Shown: positions 6,855 through 14,900 of the stretch, piece by piece
Layout: the number at the start of each line of letters is the position of its first letter
Numbering within the stretch: position 1 is the first letter of the stretch
Assembly (NCBI GenBank): GCA_019247775.1
Contig: JAFBAN010000059.1
Coordinates: 1 to 38,661, forward strand
Source: Chitinophagaceae bacterium
Lineage (GTDB): Bacteria > Bacteroidota > Bacteroidia > Chitinophagales > Chitinophagaceae
DNA length: 38,661 bases
Reading direction: 5' to 3'
Notes under the pieces: generated by a model
The model's input: only the letters and a program-made list of their open reading frames with translations
The model's database searches: none
What the model was told of the DNA's origin: nothing
Position numbers and translations under genes: made by a program

Positions 6855-7454
6855 TTACTTAGCGCTTTTCTTGATCAAATTAATTTCTTTTGCAGAAACA
6901 ATCTTAATAGATCTTTTATAACTTCTCAATAACTCCCATTTTTTTATATAATCGTTATCCCTGTCAATATTATCTTCATTGGGATTAATAGATTCTTTGT
7001 CTTCTATATCAATTATCAAATTGATTGTTCCCATCTGACGTATCGATCTCGCCGTCTGGATAACAGGAATAGTAACAAGAAAAGAATATTTATGAAGCAA
7101 GTATCCTTCGCCCAACCCTTCAAATTCGAAATAATAGCTTATTGGCGAAATTAAAAACTGATTCAAAGAAAGCTTCCGCGGGTACATTGAAGATGATATT
7201 CGAATACCGGGATCATTGTAAAAGTTTTTGACGGCCTTGTTCAGTACTTCATATACTTGGGAATTGGCATTGCTATGCTCTAATAAAAATTGTTGTTTTG
7301 CTTTTGGCAATACATAATTAAAGTCTGTTTCACCATTTGCACCTAATAAAATGACCACTGGCTGGCAAGGCAAGGAGTCTTTTAATTGCGCGCTTGCATC
7401 GTTGATTATTGCGCTTAAATAGAGAACCATTACCCCCTTTAGAAATAGTTTCAT
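6855..7454 (-). CDS. Hypothetical exported protein, AT-rich gene
   Basis: The 199-residue product has a signal peptide (MKLFLKGVMVLYLSAIINDA, then SAQ), so it is exported. I do not recognise a family; the rest is a mix of predicted strands and a Lys/Ile/Asn-rich C-terminus. The gene is clearly richer in A and T than its neighbours and uses many AAA, AAT and ATA/ATT codons, a sign of recent transfer or fast divergence. It sits between the hairpin-rich stretch and tRNA-Phe. A promoter of the form TTTG-N19-TAACTTTA lies just upstream, which argues that it is expressed. Confidence 0.65.
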   Translation of the reverse strand: MKLFLKGVMVLYLSAIINDASAQLKDSLPCQPVVILLGANGETDFNYVLPKAKQQFLLEHSNANSQVYEVLNKAVKNFYNDPGIRISSSMYPRKLSLNQFLISPISYYFEFEGLGEGYLLHKYSFLVTIPVIQTARSIRQMGTINLIIDIEDKESINPNEDNIDRDNDYIKKWELLRSYKRSIKIVSAKEINLIKKSAK

Positions 7455-7484
7455 GGCTGCGGTGTTCTATACGGTTAATTCTAT

Positions 7485-7515
7485 TAAAGTTATCAGATTG
7501 ATTGACTTATTCAAA
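7485..7515 (-). promoter_or_regulatory. Putative -33/-7 promoter for the 6855-7454 gene
   Basis: On the minus strand, TTTG (7512-7515) is separated by exactly 19 nt from TAACTTTA (7485-7492), one base off TAnnTTTG. The predicted leader before the ATG at 7454 is about 25 nt. Confidence 0.5.
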
Positions 7516-7561
7516 CATGACAGCTTAACTCCCACCGCTACCAATCGCCAGGACCAACAAC

Positions 7562-7586
7562 AAAAAACCCCGGCAAATCGCCAGGG
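7562..7586 (-). terminator. Intrinsic terminator after tRNA-Phe
   Basis: On the minus strand, CCCTGGC pairs with GCCGGGG (7 bp with one G-T pair, arms 7580-7586 and 7568-7574) around a 5-nt loop, followed by six Ts. It begins six bases past the tRNA 3' end. As the other strand also has a short T run after the stem, it may work both ways. Confidence 0.75.
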
Positions 7587-7592
7587 TTTTCG

Positions 7593-7665
7593 TGGTGTGG
7601 GGCGGGATCGAACCGCCGACACAAGGATTTTCAGTCCTTTGCTCTACCGACTGAGCTACCGCACC
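7593..7665 (-). tRNA. tRNA-Phe (GAA)
   Basis: The 73-nt cloverleaf reads 7665 to 7593. The anticodon GAA lies at 7632-7630 in the loop CTGAAAA, with a perfect stem AAGGA/TCCTT. The D arm (GCTC...GAGC) and T arm (GGCGG-TTCGATC-CCGCC) are normal. The discriminator base is A and no CCA is encoded, as is common in Bacteroidota. The acceptor stem GGTGCGG/CCACACC has one C-A mismatch at pair 5-68. Confidence 0.95.
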
Positions 7666-7670
7666 TTTTC

Positions 7671-7704
7671 TAGTCTGTCGTCTGTAGTCTATAGTCTGTG
7701 GTTA
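7671..7704. repeat. AGTCTGT-type dispersed repeat next to tRNA-Phe
   Basis: Near-repeats of AGTCTGT/GTCTGTAGTCT end in AGTCTGTGGTT, directly upstream of the tRNA 5' end. The same word in inverse orientation (ACCACAGACTACAGACT) occurs in the right flank of the inverted repeat at 1578-1702. Confidence 0.5.
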
Positions 7705-7812
7705 CAAACGGGCAGCAAAAATAGGGGAAAGCGGAGGATTTTGGAATTTTGGATTGGGAAATTTTGAAATTGAAACCCATAATCGCCTCTCCCTCAATTG
7801 CCCACTTCCTTA

Positions 7813-7846
7813 CTCCCCCTTCAGAGCTTGTCCCGCCAAAGGCGGG
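7813..7846. repeat. GC-rich repeat with hairpin beyond the asnS 3' end
   Basis: CTCCCCCTTCAG (7813-7824) is followed by a perfect CCCGCC-AAA-GGCGGG hairpin (7832-7846). The 12-mer occurs again in inverse orientation at 36384-36395 after polA. There is no T tract, so it is not a standard terminator for asnS. Confidence 0.45.
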
Positions 7847-7864
7847 AGGGTTGAAGGGTGGGGG

Positions 7865-9304
7865 TTAAAACTCACAATTCTTCGGCGTCCTCGCAAACGC
7901 GATCACATCCCGGATATTCGTCATTCCCGTTACAAACTGCACCATCCTTTCAAAACCCAATCCGAAACCCGCATGCGGCACCGTTCCGAACCTGCGGGTA
8001 TCGAGGTACCAGCTGAGCTCTTCGGCGGGAATCTGCATCTCCTCCATCCGCGCCTCGAGCTTATCCAGCCTTTCCTCCCGCTGCGAACCGCCCACGATCT
8101 CGCCGATACCCGGCGCCAGTATGTCCATCGCGGCCACCGTGGTGCCGTCATCGTTCTGGCGCATGTAAAATGCCTTGATCTGTTTCGGATAGTTGGTAAG
8201 GATCACCGGTTTTTTGAAATGCTTTTCCACCAGGTAGCGTTCATGCTCACTCTGCAGGTCAACGCCCCAGCCTTCTACCGGGTACTGGAATTTCTTTTTC
8301 TTGTTGTGCGGACTCTCCCTGAGTATCTCTATCGCTTCGGTATAGGTCAGCCGCTGAAATTCATTCTTCAGCACGAACTCCAGCTTTTCGATCAGTCCCA
8401 GTTCACTGCGCTTGTCCTGTGGCAACTGCTTTTCCTCATCGGCCAACCGCTGCGCCAGGAACTCGAGGTCTTCGCGGTTATTGTCCATCACATACTGAAT
8501 AAGGTACCTGATGAATTCCTCGGCCAGGTTCATATTGTCTTCCAGGTCGTAGAATGCCATTTCGGGTTCTATCATCCAGAACTCAGCAAGATGCCGCGTG
8601 GTATTCGAATTTTCTGCCCGAAACGTTGGACCGAACGTATAGATCTCGCTGAATGCCATCGCGCCAAGCTCTCCCTCCAGTTGTCCGCTCACGGTGAGGT
8701 TCGTGCTCTTGCCGAAAAAATCTTCTTTGAAATTCACGCTCCCGTCTTCATTACGCGGCGCGCCATCGAAGGGCAGCGTGGTAACGCGGAACATTTCGCC
8801 CGCACCTTCCGCGTCGCTGGAAGTGATAATAGGCGTATGTAGATAAACGAATCCTTTCTGGTTAAAGAACTGGTGCACCGCAAATGCCAGCGCATGCCTT
8901 ACCCGGAATACCGACCCGAACGTATTGGTGCGGAACCGCAGATGGGCTTTCTCCCGCAGGAATTCCAGACTATGCTTTTTGGGCTGCAACGGATATTTTT
9001 CAGCGTCGCTGTCGCCCAGCACTTCAATGGTTGCGGCCTTCACTTCCACGCTCTGGCCTTTGCCAGGCGATGCCACGAGCTGCCCGCTTATTTTCAGCGA
9101 TGCGCCGGTGGTAATACGCTTCAGCAGGGCTTCATCGAACTTGCCCAGCTCAGCCACTACCTGCAGGTTATTGTTGGTGCTGCCATCATTCAGGGCGATG
9201 AACTGGTTGTTGCGGAAAGTACGCACCCAGCCCATTACGGTCACATCCTGACCGGCCTGGCCTGTACTCAGTAGCGCTTTGATCTTGGTTCTTTTGTTAA
9301 ACAT
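7865..9304 (-). CDS. asnS: Asparaginyl-tRNA synthetase
   Basis: The 479-residue product charges tRNA-Asn with asparagine in the cytoplasm. It has an N-terminal OB-fold anticodon-binding domain (about residues 15-105, with [20 protein letters not shown]) and a class II catalytic domain. Motif 2 is seen in [20 protein letters not shown] and motif 3 in [12 protein letters not shown] near the C-terminus. [12 protein letters not shown] and the ending [14 protein letters not shown] support AsnRS. The length is normal for bacterial AsnRS. It is transcribed away from rho; a TATATTTG box at 9393-9400 may be its promoter, which would place the 9330-9370 inverted repeat in its 5' leader. Confidence 0.97.
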   Translation of the reverse strand: MFNKRTKIKALLSTGQAGQDVTVMGWVRTFRNNQFIALNDGSTNNNLQVVAELGKFDEALLKRITTGASLKISGQLVASPGKGQSVEVKAATIEVLGDSDAEKYPLQPKKHSLEFLREKAHLRFRTNTFGSVFRVRHALAFAVHQFFNQKGFVYLHTPIITSSDAEGAGEMFRVTTLPFDGAPRNEDGSVNFKEDFFGKSTNLTVSGQLEGELGAMAFSEIYTFGPTFRAENSNTTRHLAEFWMIEPEMAFYDLEDNMNLAEEFIRYLIQYVMDNNREDLEFLAQRLADEEKQLPQDKRSELGLIEKLEFVLKNEFQRLTYTEAIEILRESPHNKKKKFQYPVEGWGVDLQSEHERYLVEKHFKKPVILTNYPKQIKAFYMRQNDDGTTVAAMDILAPGIGEIVGGSQREERLDKLEARMEEMQIPAEELSWYLDTRRFGTVPHAGFGLGFERMVQFVTGMTNIRDVIAFARTPKNCEF

Positions 9305-9329
9305 AGTCGGTTGATTAAAACTCGGCGTT

Positions 9330-9370
9330 TCCGCGTCTCTGCGGTAAACAAATAACCGCGGAGACGCGGA
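9330..9370. repeat. 16-bp inverted repeat of CGCAGAGACGC type
   Basis: Arms 9330-9345 and 9355-9370 are inverted copies of 16 bp with one mismatch around a 9-nt AT-rich loop; GTCGCAGAGG (9371-9380) continues the pattern. It lies between the asnS start and its likely promoter, so it would be transcribed as a hairpin in the asnS leader. It resembles the repeats at 872-989 and 5704-5743. Confidence 0.75.
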
Positions 9371-9392
9371 GTCGCAGAGGGAAATAAGGCGG

Positions 9393-9400
9393 CAAATATA
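9393..9400 (-). promoter_or_regulatory. Putative -7 box for asnS
   Basis: On the minus strand this is TATATTTG, matching TAnnTTTG, 88 nt before the asnS ATG. No TTG is seen at the usual -33 distance. Confidence 0.4.
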
Positions 9401-9461
9401 CCCAAACGGGCTTTAAACCCCTCTTTAACACCCGTATTCACCTAAAAACGCCCAAAATTTC

Positions 9462-9491
9462 TTGTTTTAAGCCAAAATGGCCTTAACATTG
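9462..9491 (+). promoter_or_regulatory. Putative -33/-7 promoter of rho
   Basis: TTG (9462-9464) is separated by exactly 19 nt from TAACATTG (9484-9491), one base off TAnnTTTG. Transcription would start near 9496, about 160 nt before the rho ATG. Confidence 0.5.
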
Positions 9492-9495
9492 CAGT

Positions 9496-9655
9496 GGAAA
9501 ACAAACTGATTCGGTCTCGCTCAAAGCTCTCGGCACATCAGTTGACCCTCTTCCGACCATAGATTTCATTCATAACACCCGATCAAGTTCTCTTTTTCCC
9601 CAAGACTGGATTAACCCATTGACAAATTTATTCCCCTAACAGATCTCAATTTTTT
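9496..9655 (+). promoter_or_regulatory. Long C-rich, G-poor leader of rho
   Basis: Between the predicted promoter and the ATG lie about 160 nt. From about 9540 on, C exceeds G about three to one and I see no strong hairpin. C-rich, unstructured RNA is what Rho binds, and rho of Escherichia coli is known to limit its own expression by attenuation in its leader. A self-regulatory role here is inference. The whole 9305-9655 gap holds only this leader, the two promoters and the 9330-9380 repeat. Confidence 0.4.
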
Positions 9656-11230
9656 ATGTACGACATTTTGCAGTTAAATGACATGCTTTTGCCTGAGTTG
9701 CTGGATATTGCTGAGCAACTGAATATTTCAGGCGCTAAAAAGCTTGACAAACAGGGTCTGATCTACAAGATCCTCGACAGCCAGGCGGTACAGGCCAGCG
9801 AAGTCAAAGATGATCCCAAAAAGAAAAATGCGCGGGCCCGCAAACCCGTTACGCTGAAAACAGCCAATGTTACCGAAGAAGCCGAAGTAATGCAGGAAGC
9901 GCCGCAACAGGAAAAACCCGTTCGCAAAGGACCCGCTCCCCGCAAGGGCAAGAACGATGCGCCTGCACGTCAGCAGGAATCAGCTCCCAAACCGGAAGCG
10001 GGTTCCGATAATAATGATGGCGAGAACAACAATGAGCAGGCAGGTGAAAACCAGCCCGAACAACAACAGCAGCCCCGCCAGCAGCAACGCAAGGAGCCCA
10101 CATTCAATATCGAATTCGAAGGAGTGATCTCCGGAGAGGGCGTTCTGGAAATGATGCCCGACGGTTATGGTTTCCTCCGCTCCTCCGATTATAATTATCT
10201 TTCTTCTCCCGATGATGTATACGTTTCTCCTTCCCAGATCAAATTATTCGGTTTAAAGACCGGCGATACCGTGCAGGGCGCTGTTCGTCCGCCGAAAGAG
10301 GGTGAAAAATATTTCGCACTGCTGAAAGTAGATGCGATCAATGGTAAACGTCCGGATGAAGTGCGCGACCGTGTACCATTCGATTACCTGACCCCCCTGT
10401 TCCCTTTCGAAAAACTGAATCTTTTCACTACGTCCAATAACTACAGCACCCGTATCATGGACCTGTTCACGCCGATCGGTAAAGGCCAGCGTGGCCTGAT
10501 CGTGGCGCAGCCGAAAGTGGGTAAGACGATGCTGCTGAAAGAAGTGGCAAACGCTATTGCGGCCAATCACCCGGAATGTTACCTGATGGTGGTACTGATC
10601 GATGAACGTCCCGAGGAAGTCACCGATATGGAACGCAGTGTAAAAGCGGAAGTGATCGCTTCCACTTTTGATGAGCCTGCAGAGAAGCACGTAAAAGTTT
10701 CTACCATCGCCCTGCAGAAAGCGAAGCGACTGGTTGAGTGCGGACATGATGTGGTGATCCTGCTTGATTCCATTACCCGTCTCGCCCGCGCGCACAATAC
10801 CGTTGCTCCGGCTTCCGGTAAAGTATTATCCGGCGGTGTGGAAGCGAATGCGATGCAGAAGCCAAAACAGTTCTTTGGCGCTGCCCGTAAGATAGAACAC
10901 GGCGGTTCGCTCACCATTCTTGCTACGGCCCTGATAGAAACAGGAAGTAAAATGGATGAAGTGATCTTCGAAGAGTTCAAAGGTACCGGCAATATGGAAC
11001 TGCTGCTCGATCGCCGCCTGGCCAATAAGCGTGTGTTCCCGGCTATCGACCTCAGCGGATCTTCTACCCGTCGCGACGATCTGTTACTTGATAAAGAAGT
11101 ACTGGGCCGCATGAATATCCTCCGCCTGTTCATCAACGACATGAACACTGAAGAGTCTATGAGCGAGCTCCTCAAACGCATGCGCGGAACCAAGGATAAC
11201 GAAGAGTTCCTTGCTTCGATGAATAGATAA
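9656..11230 (+). CDS. rho: Transcription termination factor Rho with Q/N-rich insert
   Basis: The 524-residue product is the hexameric RNA-dependent ATPase that ends transcription. The N-terminal Rho_N helices (residues 1-45, [16 protein letters not shown]) are followed by a long polar insert (about residues 48-147) rich in Q, N, P, E and K. Next come the RNA-binding cold-shock-like domain (from about 155, [15 protein letters not shown]) and the ATPase core with P-loop QPKVGKT (about 285-291), Walker B VVILLD (Asp371) and the Q-loop region [12 protein letters not shown]. coli Rho is about 419 residues; the insert explains the difference. It is a single gene with its own likely promoter, long leader and strong terminator. 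Confidence 0.98.
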   Translation: MYDILQLNDMLLPELLDIAEQLNISGAKKLDKQGLIYKILDSQAVQASEVKDDPKKKNARARKPVTLKTANVTEEAEVMQEAPQQEKPVRKGPAPRKGKNDAPARQQESAPKPEAGSDNNDGENNNEQAGENQPEQQQQPRQQQRKEPTFNIEFEGVISGEGVLEMMPDGYGFLRSSDYNYLSSPDDVYVSPSQIKLFGLKTGDTVQGAVRPPKEGEKYFALLKVDAINGKRPDEVRDRVPFDYLTPLFPFEKLNLFTTSNNYSTRIMDLFTPIGKGQRGLIVAQPKVGKTMLLKEVANAIAANHPECYLMVVLIDERPEEVTDMERSVKAEVIASTFDEPAEKHVKVSTIALQKAKRLVECGHDVVILLDSITRLARAHNTVAPASGKVLSGGVEANAMQKPKQFFGAARKIEHGGSLTILATALIETGSKMDEVIFEEFKGTGNMELLLDRRLANKRVFPAIDLSGSSTRRDDLLLDKEVLGRMNILRLFINDMNTEESMSELLKRMRGTKDNEEFLASMNR

Positions 11231-11250
11231 GAAATTCCATTTCGATAAGA

Positions 11251-11276
11251 AAGGCCATCATATTGATGGCCTTTTT
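11251..11276 (+). terminator. Strong intrinsic terminator of rho
   Basis: A perfect 10-bp stem AAGGCCATCA/TGATGGCCTT (11251-11260 and 11264-11273) with a 3-nt loop runs into a T tract. It starts 20 nt after the rho stop codon. Confidence 0.9.
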
Positions 11277-11508
11277 GTATTCAAATAGGCTGAGGGCTGA
11301 ATGCTAAAAGCTGAAGGCCGGGGCAGCGCCTGCAATCATGAACGTCAATGCCCCGCTAGTGGTATGCTGCACTGTTGCGCCAACAATATACCGTGGGGAG
11401 GTACGAGGCCCAGCGGCCCGAGCGACAAATGCCACACCTGCGGTGTGCAACGAATTGTTAGGAGACAGGAGTCATACATCGGTACAAAATGGTTCTCGGA
11501 AACTAAGG
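11277..11508. other. Gene-free stretch with GCTGA repeat and hairpins
   Basis: I see no credible gene in these 232 bp between the rho terminator and the convergent lipoprotein gene. GCTGAGGGCTGAATGC and AGCTGAAGG words near 11290-11318 form a short degenerate repeat. The rest is GC-rich, with a perfect CACACC-TGC-GGTGTG hairpin (11433-11447) followed by CAACGAATTGTTAGGAG. It looks like a mobile or dispersed repeat remnant, but no known element is recognised. Confidence 0.4.
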
Positions 11509-11943
11509 TTATTTCCAAAGCACCTTAAAACTCCCCGTCCACGAGTTCGTCGCAGTCGCTGCAGAAGTAACGGTAATGGTTGCTGTGCAATAAACCTGCC
11601 CTGGAGGCAATGGCGAAATAGTAAACCTGTTACTGAGCACGGAAGAATTAGCCTGGATGCTGTACACCGAAGCATTGGTATCATCCCGCTTCACATCAAC
11701 CTTGATGGTAACTCCGCCCGCAGGCAGTTTGCTCTGGATATCCGCTGTGAAAGTAAAAGATGAGGATGGCGATGTTTCGATCGCTGCCGCCGAGAGTTTT
11801 ACGGAGAGTTTTTCCTCGGTAGAAGTTGTTCCACCTGTAGTACCTCCGCCGGCAGAGCCGCCACCGCCGCTGCTGCCTTTTCCACATGCCGTAAAAAGGA
11901 CCAGCGCACACACCATCGCTCCACAAAACACAAGTTTTTTCAT
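11509..11943 (-). CDS. Small lipoprotein with Gly-rich linker and beta domain
   Basis: The 144-residue product has a lipoprotein signal ending LFTAC (Cys20). A flexible G/S/T-rich linker (about residues 21-42) is followed by a beta-rich domain of about 100 residues (EEKLSVKLSAAAIE and following) that resembles an Ig-like or cadherin-like fold but is not firmly identifiable. The start lies only 9 bp after the stop of the large M36 metallopeptidase gene on the same strand, so the two are probably co-transcribed. A supporting role for the secreted protease at the cell surface is inferred from position alone. Confidence 0.75.
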   Translation of the reverse strand: MKKLVFCGAMVCALVLFTACGKGSSGGGGSAGGGTTGGTTSTEEKLSVKLSAAAIETSPSSSFTFTADIQSKLPAGGVTIKVDVKRDDTNASVYSIQANSSVLSNRFTISPLPPGQVYCTATITVTSAATATNSWTGSFKVLWK

Positions 11944-11952
11944 GATACCGGA

Positions 11953-14900
11953 TTACTGTTTAATAAATGAATATACGGCTACATTCTTCTTATCTATGAT
12001 CCGCAGCCAGTAATTTCCGCTGGCCAGTTTGTTAATATTCCAGGTTAAATTATTCGCAAAGCGCTGTTCTCCTTTCACCTGCCCGCTTGCATCAACGATC
12101 TGTGCGGTGACCGTAGTTGCGCTGGCCGCGCCATTCCTGCGGATATGCAGCAGTCCGGCGCTTACCGGGTTGGGAAATACAATCCAGTCTTTATTGTTAA
12201 GAGTAGTATTGCTAAGCGCGGTAATTACCACGCTGAATGGTGCAGACAAGGCACTCACACAACCCAAGGCATCTGTATATTTTACGGTATAGGTTCCGCT
12301 GTTCAGCAGTTTGTAGGCCTGGCCGGTAGCGCCTGTCAATGCATTACCATTAAGGTACCACTGGTTACCGGTAGCGGCGCTGCTGAATAGAGTGTCCGCA
12401 CGCTGGCTGATTACGGGCGCTGACGGTGTGTTCACGGTAATGGTCGTGCCCGAAGAAACAGCGGTACAGCCATTTGCTCCGGAAACCTGAACGGTATAAT
12501 TACCCGCAGCTGCTGCCGTATAGCTCGCACCCTGTGCCCCGTTGATCAGCGTGGCATCCTTATACCACTGGTAACCCGCCGCTGTGGACGCGTTGAGGAC
12601 TACGCTGCTTCCATTGCAGAAGCTGGTAGCGCCCGCGGCCGTGATCGTTGGCGTAGCCGGAGGCGTGGCTGCTGTCAGTAAAATGCCCGTGGAAACCGCC
12701 GAGAAGCAGCCCGCCGCATTCGCCGCGATCAATGTATAAATACCTGCCGCGCTGGCCGTGTAAGTAGTAGCAGTGGCGCCCGTGATGGCTGCACCATCCC
12801 GGTACCACTGGTTGCCGGTTGCAGCGGACGAAGTAAGTACAAGCGTTTTACCAGGACATACAGCCGTAGCACCCGAAGCGCTGATCACCGGCGTTGGCGG
12901 CAGCGCACTCACCGTAACCGTAACTGCTGCCGAACCGGATCTGCATCCGCTGCTGTTGGTAACACTGTCTTTATAAATACCCGGGATTTTTGTTATGTAG
13001 AAACTGTTTACCGCGCCGGCCAGCAAGGTATCGTTCCGGTACCATTGGTTGCCTGATGTTACCGAAGAATTCAGTTTGAGACTATCTCCCGAACAAATAC
13101 TATTGGCGCCTGATGCAGTAGTGATCGCCGGCACCGCAGGCACCGCATTCACTGTTACGATTATAGGCGGATTGCCGGCTTTGCACCCATTACTGCCCGT
13201 AAGCGAATCGGTATAATTACCCGCCGCCTTAACCAACAGTTTCGCATTCGACGCGCCAGCGATCAGGCTTCCGTTGAGATACCATTGGTTGCCCGTTGCA
13301 GCTGCAGAATTCAGAGTGGCGCTGTCGCCGGCACAGAAACTTACCGGACCGGCAGGCGTTATCGAAATAGCGGGGGATGGCAGTACTGTAACAATCGTGG
13401 CCGCACTCGTTACGGTTGGGCTGGCCGGACAGGCTGCGCTGGTGGTCAGGATACAACGTATAGTGTCTTTGTCATTCAGTTTATTCGTTGTATAGCTCAC
13501 GCCGGTTGCGCCGGCTTCGTTCACGCCATTTCTTGTCCATTGGTATTGCGGAGATGGGCCGCCGTTAACCGGCGTAGCGGTAAACGTAAAGTTTGTACCC
13601 GCGCAGATCCCGCCCAGCGGGAAGCCGGATAAATTCACATTGGATATCGTGATCTTCGGAACATCGAATGCCGCTGTCTGGTCCGTAGTGTTGTTTGAAC
13701 TGCCCTGTACTGCGCTGAGTCCCATCCCGCGGCGCGCAAAAGCCCGCCAGATGGCGCACTTGTGTGCATAATTGAACAGAATGGAATCCGCTTTCAGGAT
13801 CGCATTCCGCGCGTCGAGAAAACCCGGCGAGCATCCCTGCAGCTGCATGCCCATTACTACCAGCCGCAGCGCTTTTACATTGCCGCCGCTGCCGTTGGCA
13901 TCATAAATATTCGCATTGATGCTGCCCTCCTGCTCAATGATATTCCAGGTCATATCCCAGATAGCCGAACACCAGATCTCACCGATATAATGCACTTCTG
14001 TAGCCGTGATTATTTTATTGCCATTGTTATCCGTTCTTGGATAGGAACCATTGTTCGACACATTTGCGTAGGTGTGCGGATTGATGCTCATATCGGTGGA
14101 GTACGGATAGGTCCTCAGTCCCGCCCCACCGGCCTGCTGGCTCGATACATAAGCTCCCATTGCTTTGGGAAGAGCGCCATCTGTGAGTTTCGCTTTCGAC
14201 CAGTCGGTCGTCATCATCATGGCTATATAATCGCTCCAGCCTTCGCCGCCCTGCTCGTAGTTGGCCAGGCAGGTAGAACCGGTACCCGTTAACCGGTTAG
14301 AAATACCATGACCATATTCATGCGCGATCACCCCGTTGTCCACATCGCCATCGAACTGGATGGGGGCGGTAAGCGTTACATTGATGGTTTGCCCCGCATT
14401 CAGTGCATTGATGAACGCGAGACCGTCGGTACGCGATACCATCACTGCGGGAATAACAATACTATTATCGGTACCGCCCATTATCCCCGGTGTTCCATTA
14501 ATAGTGTTGTCGGCCACGATCACAGCGATAGCTCCTGCCAGCTGCGCATTTTTCACCTTCGAAATAAATGCAGTGCAGCCACTGGGACCGCCCCGTGCTA
14601 TCATGGCGATCTTTCCGGAAATATTATTGAACGGCGCATTGCATGCATAATTCACCGTACCGCTCGCGTCGTCGTTGTACAACACAAGATCGCCGGTGAT
14701 GGATCCTTTTCTTGCAAGTTGGTTATTCAGGCTGAATGCACTCTCCGGCGACACATAGGCTTTTGCCAGCGAAGCGGGTGAATTAACGGTAAGCGGCTTC
14801 CCGGTCACGGAATTGAACAGGTACATCTGCATACGGCCCGGCTGGCCATCAGGGGGCGTGTTGAAATTGGCATTCCCCACACCCGATCCATCCTGCGCTT

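Noticed and set aside
9305..9655. Known riboswitch in the asnS-rho gap
   Set aside because: I see no riboswitch or T-box signature; only promoter-like boxes, a repeat hairpin and a C-rich leader.
11433..11475. Possible integron attC-like site
   Set aside because: TAACAATT and a hairpin are present, but there is no proper pair of core sites and no integrase or cassette array nearby.
11301..11763. Two plus-strand open frames overlapping the end of the lipoprotein gene
   Set aside because: They begin in repeat-like non-coding DNA, have biased composition and are antisense to a better-supported gene.
12356..13545. Regular repeats suggesting a CRISPR array
   Set aside because: The 207-240-bp spacing and the open frame show these to be Ig-like protein modules.
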